From Sphingomonas sp. CCH9-E2 (GTDB lineage: Bacteria > Pseudomonadota > Alphaproteobacteria > Sphingomonadales > Sphingomonadaceae), in contig NZ_LSJM01000054.1 in NCBI RefSeq assembly GCF_001557215.1, positions 1 to 18,130 of the forward strand: a stretch of DNA of 18,130 nt. Reading direction: 5' to 3'. This document shows, in pieces, positions 1 to 8,478 of the stretch. Every line of letters begins with the position of its first letter. Position 1 is the stretch's first letter. Position numbers and translations under genes: made by a program. Below the pieces are notes generated by a model. That model was given only the letters and a program-made list of their open reading frames with translations, was not told the origin of the DNA and made no database searches.

Positions 1-1
1 C

Positions 2-2005
<2,004 letters not shown>

Positions 2006-2013
2006 TCAAATAG

Positions 2014-2121
2014 CCCTCTTCCCTTCAGGGGAGAGGGTTGGGAGAGGGGCCTGTCCCTCAGCCGGACGGTGGCAGTCTCGAACTGCCCCTCTCCCCGGCC
2101 CTCTCCCCTGAGGGGAGAGGG
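2014..2121. repeat. Large inverted repeat between infB and rbfA
   Basis: Two arms of about 36 bp (2014-2049 and 2086-2121) are near-perfect reverse complements, separated by a 36-bp loop (2050-2085). Each arm itself contains a smaller palindrome made of CCCTCTCCCC and GGGGAGAGGG, so the element resembles the dispersed REP/BIME-like palindromes seen between genes in many proteobacteria. It fills almost the whole infB-rbfA gap, and the last bases of the right arm form the Shine-Dalgarno sequence for rbfA. It could be a transcription attenuator, an mRNA-stabilising hairpin or a mobile palindromic element; there is no T-run after it, so a classical terminator is unlikely. Confidence 0.85.
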
Positions 2122-2126
2122 AGTTC

Positions 2127-2531
2127 ATGAAACACAACGAAACCCCCGAAACCCGTTCCGTCCGCCTGCTGCGCGTGGGGGAGCAGGTGCGCCATATCCT
2201 GTCCGACATCCTCACGCGCGGGGAGGTGCATGACGATGTGCTGACCAGCCATGTCGTCAGCGTCACCGAAGTGCGCATGTCGCCCGACCTGCGCCACGCC
2301 ACTGTCTTCGTGAAGCCGCTGCTCGGCAAGGACGAGGACGCGGTGATCAAGGCGCTGCGCACCAACACCGCCTATCTGCAGCGTGAAGTCGCCGGGCGGA
2401 TGAAGATGAAATATGCCGCGAAGCTCAAATTCCTGGCGGATGAGAGCTTCGACGAGGGCAGCCATATCGACCACCTGCTGCGCGACCCCAAGGTGGCGCG
2501 CGACTTGGACAATGCAGACGGGAGCGATTGA
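2127..2531 (+). CDS. rbfA: Ribosome-binding factor A
   Basis: RbfA binds immature 30S subunits and assists 16S rRNA 5'-end maturation and cold adaptation. The 134-residue product has the family signature near its N terminus ([17 protein letters not shown]), a [17 protein letters not shown] strand-helix segment of the KH-like fold and the [11 protein letters not shown] end segment. Length is normal for the family. The ATG at 2127 lies 5-6 bases after GGGAGAGGGAG-type purines supplied by the right arm of the upstream palindrome. It follows infB by 121 bp, the usual partner order. The stop (2529-2531) lies inside a candidate -35 box for the following toxin-antitoxin unit. Confidence 0.96.
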   Translation: MKHNETPETRSVRLLRVGEQVRHILSDILTRGEVHDDVLTSHVVSVTEVRMSPDLRHATVFVKPLLGKDEDAVIKALRTNTAYLQREVAGRMKMKYAAKLKFLADESFDEGSHIDHLLRDPKVARDLDNADGSD

Positions 2532-2563
2532 CAGATGATGCGGTAAGACGCATCTTACCGCCA
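2528..2563 (+). promoter_or_regulatory. Candidate promoter and operator of the toxin-antitoxin pair
   Basis: A perfect TTGACA (2528-2533) overlaps the rbfA stop. At 17-bp spacing the -10 position is CATCTT (2551-2556), only a moderate match. A dyad with 9-bp perfect arms, GCGGTAAGA (2540-2548) and TCTTACCGC (2553-2561), and a 4-bp centre covers the -10 region and ends 1 bp before the antitoxin ATG. No Shine-Dalgarno sequence precedes that ATG, and the predicted transcription start falls at about the ATG itself, so a leaderless mRNA is plausible. Autorepression by the AbrB-fold antitoxin at this dyad is inferred from how VapBC-type modules behave. The dyad is seen directly; its function is inference. 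Confidence 0.6.
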
Positions 2564-2826
2564 TGAACGCCTTTACCAGATTGTCGGACAAGGGTCAGGT
2601 CGTCGTGCCGAAAGCGTCGCGCGATCGGCTGGGCTGGCAGCCGGGCGTGGAACTCGAAGTTATCGAAAGCGCCGATTCCGTCACGTTGCGGCCGCGGCGC
2701 GGTGCCGGCACGCTGAAGGTCAATGATGCGGTCAGCCGACTGCGGGGCATGTACCGGCACGAAGGTGAGCCGGTACCGGTCGAACAGCTGAGCTGGAGCC
2801 CGGAGCTGGAAGATCCTGACGCGTGA
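2563..2826 (+). CDS. AbrB/SpoVT-fold antitoxin (VapB-like)
   Basis: The 87-residue protein starts with the swapped-hairpin AbrB/MazE/SpoVT DNA-binding fold: RLSDKGQVVVPKASRDRLGW followed by PGVELEVIE and VTLRPRR (residues 6-46). The C-terminal half is acidic and hydrophobic (residues 56-87), as expected for the tail that wraps and blocks a PIN toxin. The last bases overlap the next gene (GTGA at 2823-2826), so antitoxin and toxin are translationally coupled. An operator-like dyad immediately precedes the ATG. Role inferred from the family: it neutralises the downstream nuclease and represses its own promoter. Assignment as the cognate antitoxin rests on domain type and on the adjacent PIN gene. 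Confidence 0.88.
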   Translation: MNAFTRLSDKGQVVVPKASRDRLGWQPGVELEVIESADSVTLRPRRGAGTLKVNDAVSRLRGMYRHEGEPVPVEQLSWSPELEDPDA

Positions 2827-3215
2827 AGTCGGTCGATACGAATGTCCTCGCCCGCTTCATTCTTGGCGATCACCCGGAACAGGGTCAGCGCGCCGTTGAG
2901 ATTCTGCGCGAACCGGTGTGGATCTCGTTCAGTGTCTGGCTTGAACTGGGTTGGGTGCTGAGCAAGCGGCTCGGTCTGGATCGCGCGATTGTAGCCGACA
3001 TGCTGGGAACGATCCTGACGATCGACACCGTGCACGCACCGGATTCGGCGGGCTTGTCATGGGCGATTGAACGCTATCGGGCCGGGGCGGATTGGAGCGA
3101 TATGATTCACCTGATCTGTGCCGACGGGATCGCCGACCACTTCGTGACATTCGACCGCGCTTTGGCGGCTCGGGCTGGCACCAACGCGCCACTGCGCATC
3201 GAGACCGTGTACTGA
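2823..3215 (+). CDS. PIN-domain ribonuclease toxin (VapC-like)
   Basis: A 130-residue PIN domain protein; members of this family are Mg-dependent endoribonucleases that cut tRNA or rRNA and arrest growth when free of antitoxin. The acidic active-site set is complete: D5 in VDTNVLARF, E41 in VWLELGWVL, D93 in DWSDMIHL and D111 in FVTFDRAL, so the toxin looks catalytically competent. Start is GTG at 2823, overlapping the antitoxin stop by 4 bp; this is the only sensible start because D5 must be included. The stop is directly followed by the tdk ATG with no gap. The target RNA cannot be read from the sequence. Confidence 0.9.
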   Translation: MKSVDTNVLARFILGDHPEQGQRAVEILREPVWISFSVWLELGWVLSKRLGLDRAIVADMLGTILTIDTVHAPDSAGLSWAIERYRAGADWSDMIHLICADGIADHFVTFDRALAARAGTNAPLRIETVY

Positions 3216-3800
3216 ATGGCCAAGCTCTATTTCTACTATGCCAGCATGAACGCGGGAAAATCGACCACGCTGTTGCAGGCCGATTTCAACTACCGCGAAC
3301 GCGGCATGCGCACCTTGCTGTTCACCGCCGCGATCGATGACCGTTCGGGCGTGGGGCGGATCGCGTCGCGGATCGGACTGGACATGCCGGCCACCGGTTT
3401 TGCCGCCGACACCGATCTGCGCCTCCAGGTCGAGCGGGAGATGGATCATGGCCCGGTCCACTGCGTGCTGGTCGACGAGGCGCAGTTTCTGAGCGCGGCG
3501 CAAGTCGATCAGCTTGCTGCGGTCGCCGATGTGCTGGGGATCCCGGTGCTGGCCTACGGCCTGCGCACCGACTTTCGTGGCGCGCTGTTTCCCGGATCGG
3601 CGCGGCTGCTGGCGCTGGCCGACGCGCTGGTCGAGATCAAGTCGGTGTGCCGCTGCGGGCGCAAGGCGACGATGAACCTGCGCGTCGATGCCGACGGGCG
3701 GGCCGTGGCCGATGGCGCACAGACGGAGATTGGCGGGAACGACCGCTATATCGCGCTATGTCGTCGCCACTTCACCGAAGCGCTCGCTGGCGCTGAATAA
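3216..3800 (+). CDS. tdk: Thymidine kinase (type II, Tdk)
   Basis: Catalyses ATP-dependent phosphorylation of thymidine to dTMP in pyrimidine salvage. The 194-residue protein shows the P-loop SMNAGKST at residues 10-17, the VDEAQFL segment with catalytic base E88 and a zinc-lasso set C145, C147, C182 and H185. Size and residue spacing match the E. coli Tdk type rather than viral TK1 of herpes type. The ATG directly abuts the toxin stop and lacks a strong Shine-Dalgarno sequence, so translation is probably coupled to vapC. That puts a housekeeping salvage enzyme at the end of a toxin-antitoxin transcript. A strong hairpin (3816-3897) lies just after the stop. Confidence 0.95.
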   Translation: MAKLYFYYASMNAGKSTTLLQADFNYRERGMRTLLFTAAIDDRSGVGRIASRIGLDMPATGFAADTDLRLQVEREMDHGPVHCVLVDEAQFLSAAQVDQLAAVADVLGIPVLAYGLRTDFRGALFPGSARLLALADALVEIKSVCRCGRKATMNLRVDADGRAVADGAQTEIGGNDRYIALCRRHFTEALAGAE

Positions 3801-3815
3801 CGCATTGTTATTGAT

Positions 3816-3897
3816 CGGCACCGGCCCGCTCCCCCACCCGGCCACCCATCAGGATACTCTGGTGTGAGTGGCCGGGTGGGGGAGCGGGCCGGTGCCG
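3816..3897. repeat. Perfect 30-bp inverted repeat, probable terminator hairpin
   Basis: The arms 3816-3845 and 3868-3897 are exact reverse complements over 30 bp (outer bases CGGCACCGGCCCGC), with a 22-base loop. It begins 15 bases after the tdk stop and is followed only by TTT. The stem is far longer than an ordinary intrinsic terminator and very GC-rich. It may terminate tdk transcripts in a Rho-assisted way, protect the mRNA 3' end, or be a palindromic mobile element remnant. No coding capacity is visible. The remainder of the gap to 4005 contains only small hairpins: TTCAGC/GCTGAA at 3899-3916 and CCGTT/AACGG at 3927-3940. Confidence 0.8.
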
Positions 3898-4005
3898 TTT
3901 CAGCAGCGTAGCTGAACCGAAACGTCCCGTTCCGTAACGGCAGCCGAACACGAATCGGGTGGAGCCATGCGCATCCTTCGGCCACGGTAGCAACCGGGGG
4001 GACGC

Positions 4006-4698
4006 ATGCAGTCGATCATCGAATCGCTGGCTGTCTGGGCGCTGCCAGCGATTGCGGCGGTGCTGCTGCACGATGCCGCACAGCGCATGGTGGCGGACTG
4101 GCTGCCTGCCGAGGTCGATGCGCCCGCGACACCGCCCAGTTGCATGCCTCGCTTCCTGCGCGCGGTTGACCCCGTAGGGACCGTGATCGTCCCGATTGCG
4201 CTCGCACTGTCGGGCGCACCGGTGTTCGGCTGGCCGCGTTATCGTCCCTTTGCGGTAGGCGAGGATGCATTGGCGCGACGGCGGCGACTGGCGAGCGCGC
4301 TGGCCGGGCCGGTGGCGAGCTTCGCCGCGGCTTTGGTCGGCGCGGTGGCGTTGGGGGCGATCGTTGCCGCGCTGGGCGGCACGATGCCGTCGGAGGGCGT
4401 TGGTTGGCTGATCACGTCCAACCTGTTCAACTTCATCCTGGCCAATGCGTGCATGACCAGCTTTCACCTGCTTCCGGTCCCGCCCTTCGACATGGGGCGG
4501 GCATTGAGCGCGCTGCTTCCGGTCCCGCTGCGCCAGAAGCTGCGCCGGGCCGGGCGGCTGGTGGTGCTGGCGGTGATTGCAACGGTGGTGGCGATCCCGC
4601 TGCTCGACCCGTATACGCGCATCGGCGAGTGGGTCGCCGCTCCGATGATCAATGCGATCACGCGCTTTGTGCTTGGGCTGGTGAACCTCACCGTCTAG
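4006..4698 (+). CDS. M50 (site-2 protease)-like membrane protein with degenerate zinc motif
   Basis: A 230-residue polytopic membrane protein. Its layout follows the short bacterial M50B site-2-protease family: a first helix ending in LLHDAAQRMVADWL (21-33) where the family has HEAAH, then AVDPVGTVIVPIAL (53-66), a GW turn (75-76), ALAGPVASF (98-106) and LLPVPPFDMGRAL (155-167) corresponding to LLPIPPLDGGRVL. H22 and D162 remain, but the catalytic Glu is D23 and the second zinc His is Q26, so proteolysis is unlikely by family logic. The ATG has a strong GGGGGGA Shine-Dalgarno sequence about 5 bases upstream. The stop lies 10 bp before truB, so they are probably co-transcribed. The actual role is unknown; a substrate-binding pseudoprotease is one possibility. 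Confidence 0.8.
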   Translation: MQSIIESLAVWALPAIAAVLLHDAAQRMVADWLPAEVDAPATPPSCMPRFLRAVDPVGTVIVPIALALSGAPVFGWPRYRPFAVGEDALARRRRLASALAGPVASFAAALVGAVALGAIVAALGGTMPSEGVGWLITSNLFNFILANACMTSFHLLPVPPFDMGRALSALLPVPLRQKLRRAGRLVVLAVIATVVAIPLLDPYTRIGEWVAAPMINAITRFVLGLVNLTV

Positions 4699-4708
4699 GC
4701 GGTCGGCC

Positions 4709-5629
4709 ATGCATGGCTGGATCATTCTCGACAAGCCGCTGGGGCTCGGCTCGACCCAGGGGGTGAGCGCGGTCAAGCGCGCCCTGCGCGATTGCGGCTA
4801 TGGGCCGAAGCTGCGCGATCTGCCCAAGGTCGGGCATGGCGGCACGCTCGATCCCCTGGCGACCGGGGTGCTGCCGATCGCGGTAGGGGAGGCGACCAAG
4901 CTCGCCGGGCGGATGCTCGACAGCGACAAGGTGTATGACTTCACGATCCGCTTTGGCGTCGAGACCGATACGCTCGACCTCGAGGGGAAGGGGGTCGCGG
5001 AGTCCGCCGTGCGCCCGACGCGGGCAGCGATCGCGGCAATCCTGCCGCGTTTCACCGGGCCGATCGATCAGCTGCCGCCCGCCTATTCGGCGCTCAAGGT
5101 CGATGGTGAACGTGCCTATGACCTGGCACGCAAGGGGGAGACGGTCACGCTCGCGACCCGCGCGGTGACGATCCACGCGCTGACGCTGGGCGAAACCACG
5201 CCCGAATCGGCGACGCTCACCGCGTCGGTGTCGAAGGGCACCTATATCCGCAGCTTGGCGCGCGACATTGCCCTGGCGCTGGGCAGCGTCGGGCATGTCA
5301 CCATGTTGCGGCGGGTCAAGGCGGGGCCGTTCACCCTCGATTCGGCGATATCGCTGGACAAACTGGCGCAATCCGCTATGGGCCGCACCCTTGAACACTG
5401 CCTCCTGCCGCTGAGGGCGGGGCTGGACGACATCCCGGCTCTATTCCTCGAACCCGGTCAGGCAGGGGCGCTCCGTCAGGGGAAGGTGCTGACCGGGATT
5501 GCCGCGAATGATGGCCAATACTTCGCGCTGGACGGCGAAACGCCGGTCGCGCTGGTCGAGGTTTCGGACGGAAACGTCCGTGTCGTGCGCGGCTTCAACC
5601 TGCAGATGATGTCGAAGGAAGAACCATGA
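4709..5629 (+). CDS. truB: tRNA pseudouridine(55) synthase
   Basis: TruB converts U55 in the T-loop of most tRNAs to pseudouridine and also acts as a tRNA chaperone. The 306-residue sequence begins with [14 protein letters not shown] and carries the catalytic motif [14 protein letters not shown] with nucleophile D48. Further family blocks follow: [38 protein letters not shown] and [14 protein letters not shown]. The C-terminal segment (about 245-306) is the small PUA-like tail. The ATG at 4709 has AGGCGG upstream. The stop overlaps the rpsO start (ATGA 5626-5629), showing translational coupling, as in many alphaproteobacteria. Confidence 0.97.
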   Translation: MHGWIILDKPLGLGSTQGVSAVKRALRDCGYGPKLRDLPKVGHGGTLDPLATGVLPIAVGEATKLAGRMLDSDKVYDFTIRFGVETDTLDLEGKGVAESAVRPTRAAIAAILPRFTGPIDQLPPAYSALKVDGERAYDLARKGETVTLATRAVTIHALTLGETTPESATLTASVSKGTYIRSLARDIALALGSVGHVTMLRRVKAGPFTLDSAISLDKLAQSAMGRTLEHCLLPLRAGLDDIPALFLEPGQAGALRQGKVLTGIAANDGQYFALDGETPVALVEVSDGNVRVVRGFNLQMMSKEEP

Positions 5630-5895
5630 CGATCACGACCGAGCGCAAGGCAGAACTGACCAAGGAACATGGCCGCAACGAAGGTGACACGGGCAGCCCC
5701 GAAGTCCAGATTGCGATCCTGACCGAGCGCATCGTCAACCTGACCGAGCATTTCAAGGGCCATGCGAAGGACAACCATTCGCGCCGCGGCCTGCTGATGA
5801 TGGTCAACAAGCGCCGCAGCCTCCTCGACTACCTCCGCAAGACGGACGGGGATCGCTACACCGCACTCATCGCGAAGCTGGGGCTTCGCAAGTAA
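5626..5895 (+). CDS. rpsO: 30S ribosomal protein S15
   Basis: S15 is a primary 16S rRNA-binding protein of the 30S platform. The 89-residue protein is full length for the family, with the signature [17 protein letters not shown], the [20 protein letters not shown] rRNA-binding helices and the C-terminal [12 protein letters not shown]. It overlaps truB by 4 bp and has AAGGAAG upstream as ribosome binding site. It is followed by a clear intrinsic terminator, separating it from pnp. Confidence 0.98.
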   Translation: MTITTERKAELTKEHGRNEGDTGSPEVQIAILTERIVNLTEHFKGHAKDNHSRRGLLMMVNKRRSLLDYLRKTDGDRYTALIAKLGLRK

Positions 5896-5900
5896 CCGGA

Positions 5901-5925
5901 AAGGCGGCCTTCGGGTCGCCTTTTT
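5901..5925 (+). terminator. Intrinsic terminator after rpsO
   Basis: A GC-rich stem (AAGGCGGCC pairing with GGTCGCCTT, one G-U pair) closes a stable TTCG tetraloop at 5910-5913 and ends in a T-run (5921-5925). It begins 6 bases after the rpsO stop. It would end or attenuate transcription from truB-rpsO into pnp. Confidence 0.88.
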
Positions 5926-5990
5926 GCCATTTCGGGCACCCGCCCGAATTCCCTGGGTCGCCGGCAATCCGGCCAGCGGCCCGTATCACA

Positions 5991-6061
5991 GGGGTGACGT
6001 CACCCCGCACCGCGCCGGCCGGACAGCCTGCACATAGGCCCCGGATGCATTGGGCATCCGG
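5991..6061 (+). promoter_or_regulatory. Structured pnp leader: 16-bp palindrome and leader stem-loop
   Basis: Two elements lie between the rpsO terminator and pnp. The first is a perfect 16-bp palindrome, GGGGTGACGTCACCCC (5991-6006), that could be a protein-binding operator or hairpin. The second is a stem-loop with perfect 8-bp arms CCGGATGC (6041-6048) and GCATCCGG (6054-6061), placed 3 bases before the pnp Shine-Dalgarno sequence (AAAGGA 6065-6070). In E. coli the pnp leader hairpin is the target of RNase III and PNPase autocontrol; an analogous role here is inference. I could not assign a convincing -35/-10 pair. Confidence 0.55.
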
Positions 6062-6076
6062 TCCAAAGGAAATCAA

Positions 6077-8413
6077 ATGTTCGACAAGAAGACCGTATCG
6101 ATCGAGTGGGGCGGACAAACCCTGACACTCGAAACGGGCAAGGTTGCCCGTCAGGCCGATGGCGCCATCATGGCGACGCTCGGCGAAACCGTCGTGCTCT
6201 GCGCCGTCACGGCCGCGAAGAGCGTGAAGGACGGGCAGGATTTCTTCCCGCTCACCGTCCATTATCAGGAGAAATATTCGGCTGCGGGTCGCATCCCCGG
6301 CGGCTTCTTCAAGCGTGAGCGTGGCGCGACCGAGAAGGAAACCCTGGTCAGCCGCCTGATCGACCGTCCGATCCGCCCGCTGTTCCCGGAAGGCTTCTAC
6401 AACGAGATCAACGCCATCGCTCAGGTGCTGAGCTATGATGGCGAGAACGAGCCGGACATTCTGGCGATGATCGCCGCGTCGGCCGCCCTCACCATTTCGG
6501 GCGTGCCCTTCATGGGCCCGATCGGCGCCGCGCGCGTCGGTTACCTGAACGGCGAATATATCCTGAACCCGACCGACGAACAGGTTGCCGAGGGCGATCT
6601 GGACCTCGTCGTCGCCGCCACCCACGACGCGGTGATGATGGTCGAATCCGAAGCCAATGAGCTGTCGGAAGAGATCATGCTGGGTGCCGTGCTGTTCGCG
6701 CATGATGCGTGCAAGGAAGTCGTCAAGGCGATCATCAAGCTCGCCGAGCAGGCCGCCAAGGATCCGTGGGAAATGGCAGCGTCGGACGACAACGCCAAGA
6801 TCAAGGACAAGCTCAAGAAGCTGATCGGCAAGGACATTGCTGCCGCCTACAAGCTGACCGACAAGTCGGCCCGTTCGAACGCACTTAACGAAGCGCGCGC
6901 GAAGGCGAAGGCGCAGTTCATCGAGGACGGCCTGTCGCCGCAGGACGTGATGGCCGGCATCAAGCTGACCAAGAAGCTGGAAGCCGAGATCGTCCGGGGC
7001 GACATCCTCAAGACCGGTAAGCGCATCGACGGTCGCACCACGACCCAGATCCGCCCGATCCTTGCAGAAACGCACTTCCTGCCGCGTGCGCACGGCTCGG
7101 CGCTGTTTACCCGCGGCGAGACCCAGACCATCGCCACCTGCACTCTCGGCACCAAGGACGCCGAGCAGATGATCGATGGGCTGAACGGCCTCAGCTACCA
7201 GCATTTCATGCTGCACTATAATTTCCCGCCCTATTCGGTCGGTGAAGTCGGCCGCTTCGGCGCGCCGGGCCGTCGCGAAGTCGGTCATGGCAAGCTGGCG
7301 TGGCGCGCGCTGCACCCGGTGCTGCCGAAGAAGGAAGACTTCCCCTATACGATCCGCCTGACCAGCGACATCACCGAGTCGAACGGCTCGTCGTCGATGG
7401 CGTCGGTGTGCGGCGGCAGCCTGGCGATGATGGACGCCGGCGTGCCGATCAAGCGTCCGGTGTCGGGTATCGCCATGGGCCTGATCCTCGAGGGCAAGGA
7501 TTATGCGATTCTGTCCGACATCCTGGGCGACGAGGATCACCTCGGCGACATGGACTTCAAGGTTGCGGGCACGTCCGAAGGCATCACCACGATGCAGATG
7601 GACATCAAGATCGCCGGCATCACGCGCGAGATCTTCGAAGCCGCGCTGGCGCAGGCCAAGGAAGGCCGCGCGCACATCCTGGGTGAGATGAACAAGGCGC
7701 TGGGCGAAGTCCGCACCGAGCTTTCGGCGCACGCCCCGCGCATCGAGACGATGCAGATCGACAAGTCGAAGATCCGCGACGTCATCGGGACCGGCGGCAA
7801 GGTGATCCGCGAGATCGTTGCGACCACCGGCGCCAAGGTCGACATCGATGACGAGGGGATCATCAAGATCAGCTCGTCCGACGTCAGCCAGATCGAAGCC
7901 GCGATGAACTGGATCAAGGGCATCGTCGAAGAGGCCGAGGTCGGCAAGATCTACACCGGCAAGGTCGTCAACCTCGTCGATTTCGGCGCGTTCGTGAACT
8001 TCATGGGCGGCAAGGACGGCCTGGTTCACGTGTCCGAGATCAAGAACGAGCGCGTCGAGAAGGTCAGCGACGTCCTGAGCGAAGGCCAGGAGGTCAAGGT
8101 CAAGGTGCTCGAGATCGACCAGCGCGGCAAGGTGCGCCTGTCGATGCGCGTCGTCGACCAGGAAACCGGTGCCGAGCTGGAGGATACCCGTCCGGCCCGC
8201 GAACCGCGTGAGCGCGGCGAGCGCGGCGACCGCGAAGGCGGCCGTGGCGGCGATCGCCGTCGTGAAGGCGGCCGTGGCGGCGACCGCGATCGCGGCCCGC
8301 GCCGCGACCGTGGCGACCGCAACGACCGTCCGCGCGGCGAGCGTTCGGAGTCGAAGGATGACGGCGGCGAGATCGGCCTCCCGGCATTCCTGACCGGCGG
8401 CAGCGACGACTGA
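6077..8413 (+). CDS. pnp: Polyribonucleotide nucleotidyltransferase (PNPase)
   Basis: PNPase degrades RNA 3'-to-5' by phosphorolysis and is a core part of bacterial RNA decay. The 778-residue product has the first RNase PH domain (about 1-140), an alpha-helical linker, and the second RNase PH core with [19 protein letters not shown]. There D487, D493 and K495 match the catalytic residues known in E. coli. A KH domain ([19 protein letters not shown] at 571-574) and an S1 domain (about 623-693) follow. The final 74 residues are an Arg/Gly/Asp-rich tail with two 10-residue repeats, ending in GLPAFLTGG. The ATG at 6077 was chosen because AAAGGA lies 6 bases upstream; the in-frame ATG at 6050 sits in the loop of a leader hairpin and would add nine non-homologous residues. 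An intrinsic terminator follows. Confidence 0.97.
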   Translation: MFDKKTVSIEWGGQTLTLETGKVARQADGAIMATLGETVVLCAVTAAKSVKDGQDFFPLTVHYQEKYSAAGRIPGGFFKRERGATEKETLVSRLIDRPIRPLFPEGFYNEINAIAQVLSYDGENEPDILAMIAASAALTISGVPFMGPIGAARVGYLNGEYILNPTDEQVAEGDLDLVVAATHDAVMMVESEANELSEEIMLGAVLFAHDACKEVVKAIIKLAEQAAKDPWEMAASDDNAKIKDKLKKLIGKDIAAAYKLTDKSARSNALNEARAKAKAQFIEDGLSPQDVMAGIKLTKKLEAEIVRGDILKTGKRIDGRTTTQIRPILAETHFLPRAHGSALFTRGETQTIATCTLGTKDAEQMIDGLNGLSYQHFMLHYNFPPYSVGEVGRFGAPGRREVGHGKLAWRALHPVLPKKEDFPYTIRLTSDITESNGSSSMASVCGGSLAMMDAGVPIKRPVSGIAMGLILEGKDYAILSDILGDEDHLGDMDFKVAGTSEGITTMQMDIKIAGITREIFEAALAQAKEGRAHILGEMNKALGEVRTELSAHAPRIETMQIDKSKIRDVIGTGGKVIREIVATTGAKVDIDDEGIIKISSSDVSQIEAAMNWIKGIVEEAEVGKIYTGKVVNLVDFGAFVNFMGGKDGLVHVSEIKNERVEKVSDVLSEGQEVKVKVLEIDQRGKVRLSMRVVDQETGAELEDTRPAREPRERGERGDREGGRGGDRRREGGRGGDRDRGPRRDRGDRNDRPRGERSESKDDGGEIGLPAFLTGGSDD
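8234..8283 (+). repeat. Tandem 30-bp coding repeat in pnp tail
   Basis: Two identical 20-bp blocks (8234-8253 and 8264-8283), offset by exactly 30 bp, encode successive REGGRGGD units of the PNPase tail. The in-frame period of 10 codons suggests expansion by slippage or unequal recombination without disrupting the gene. Confidence 0.85.
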
Positions 8414-8439
8414 TCGTCCGCCGATCGCAACAATGAAGG

Positions 8440-8466
8440 GGGCTCCGGGAAACCGGGGCCCTTTTT
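8440..8466 (+). terminator. Intrinsic terminator after pnp
   Basis: Stem GGGCTCCGG (8440-8448) pairs with CCGGGGCCC (8453-8461), with one U-G pair, around a GAAA tetraloop (8449-8452), followed by TTTTT (8462-8466). It lies 26 bases after the pnp stop, between pnp and the convergent regulator gene whose stop is at 8479-8481. On the minus strand there is no matching T-run, apart from AA/TT bases before the stem, so it mainly serves pnp. Confidence 0.88.
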
Positions 8467-8478
8467 CGTTGCTGGATG

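Noticed and set aside
4006..4698. Pseudogene call for the M50-like protein
   Set aside because: The frame is intact, with a strong Shine-Dalgarno sequence and conserved flanking blocks; loss of two catalytic residues fits a pseudoenzyme better than a decayed gene.
6050..6076. Upstream ATG as pnp start
   Set aside because: It adds nine residues without homology, lies in a hairpin loop and has no Shine-Dalgarno sequence; ATG 6077 has AAAGGA at the right distance.
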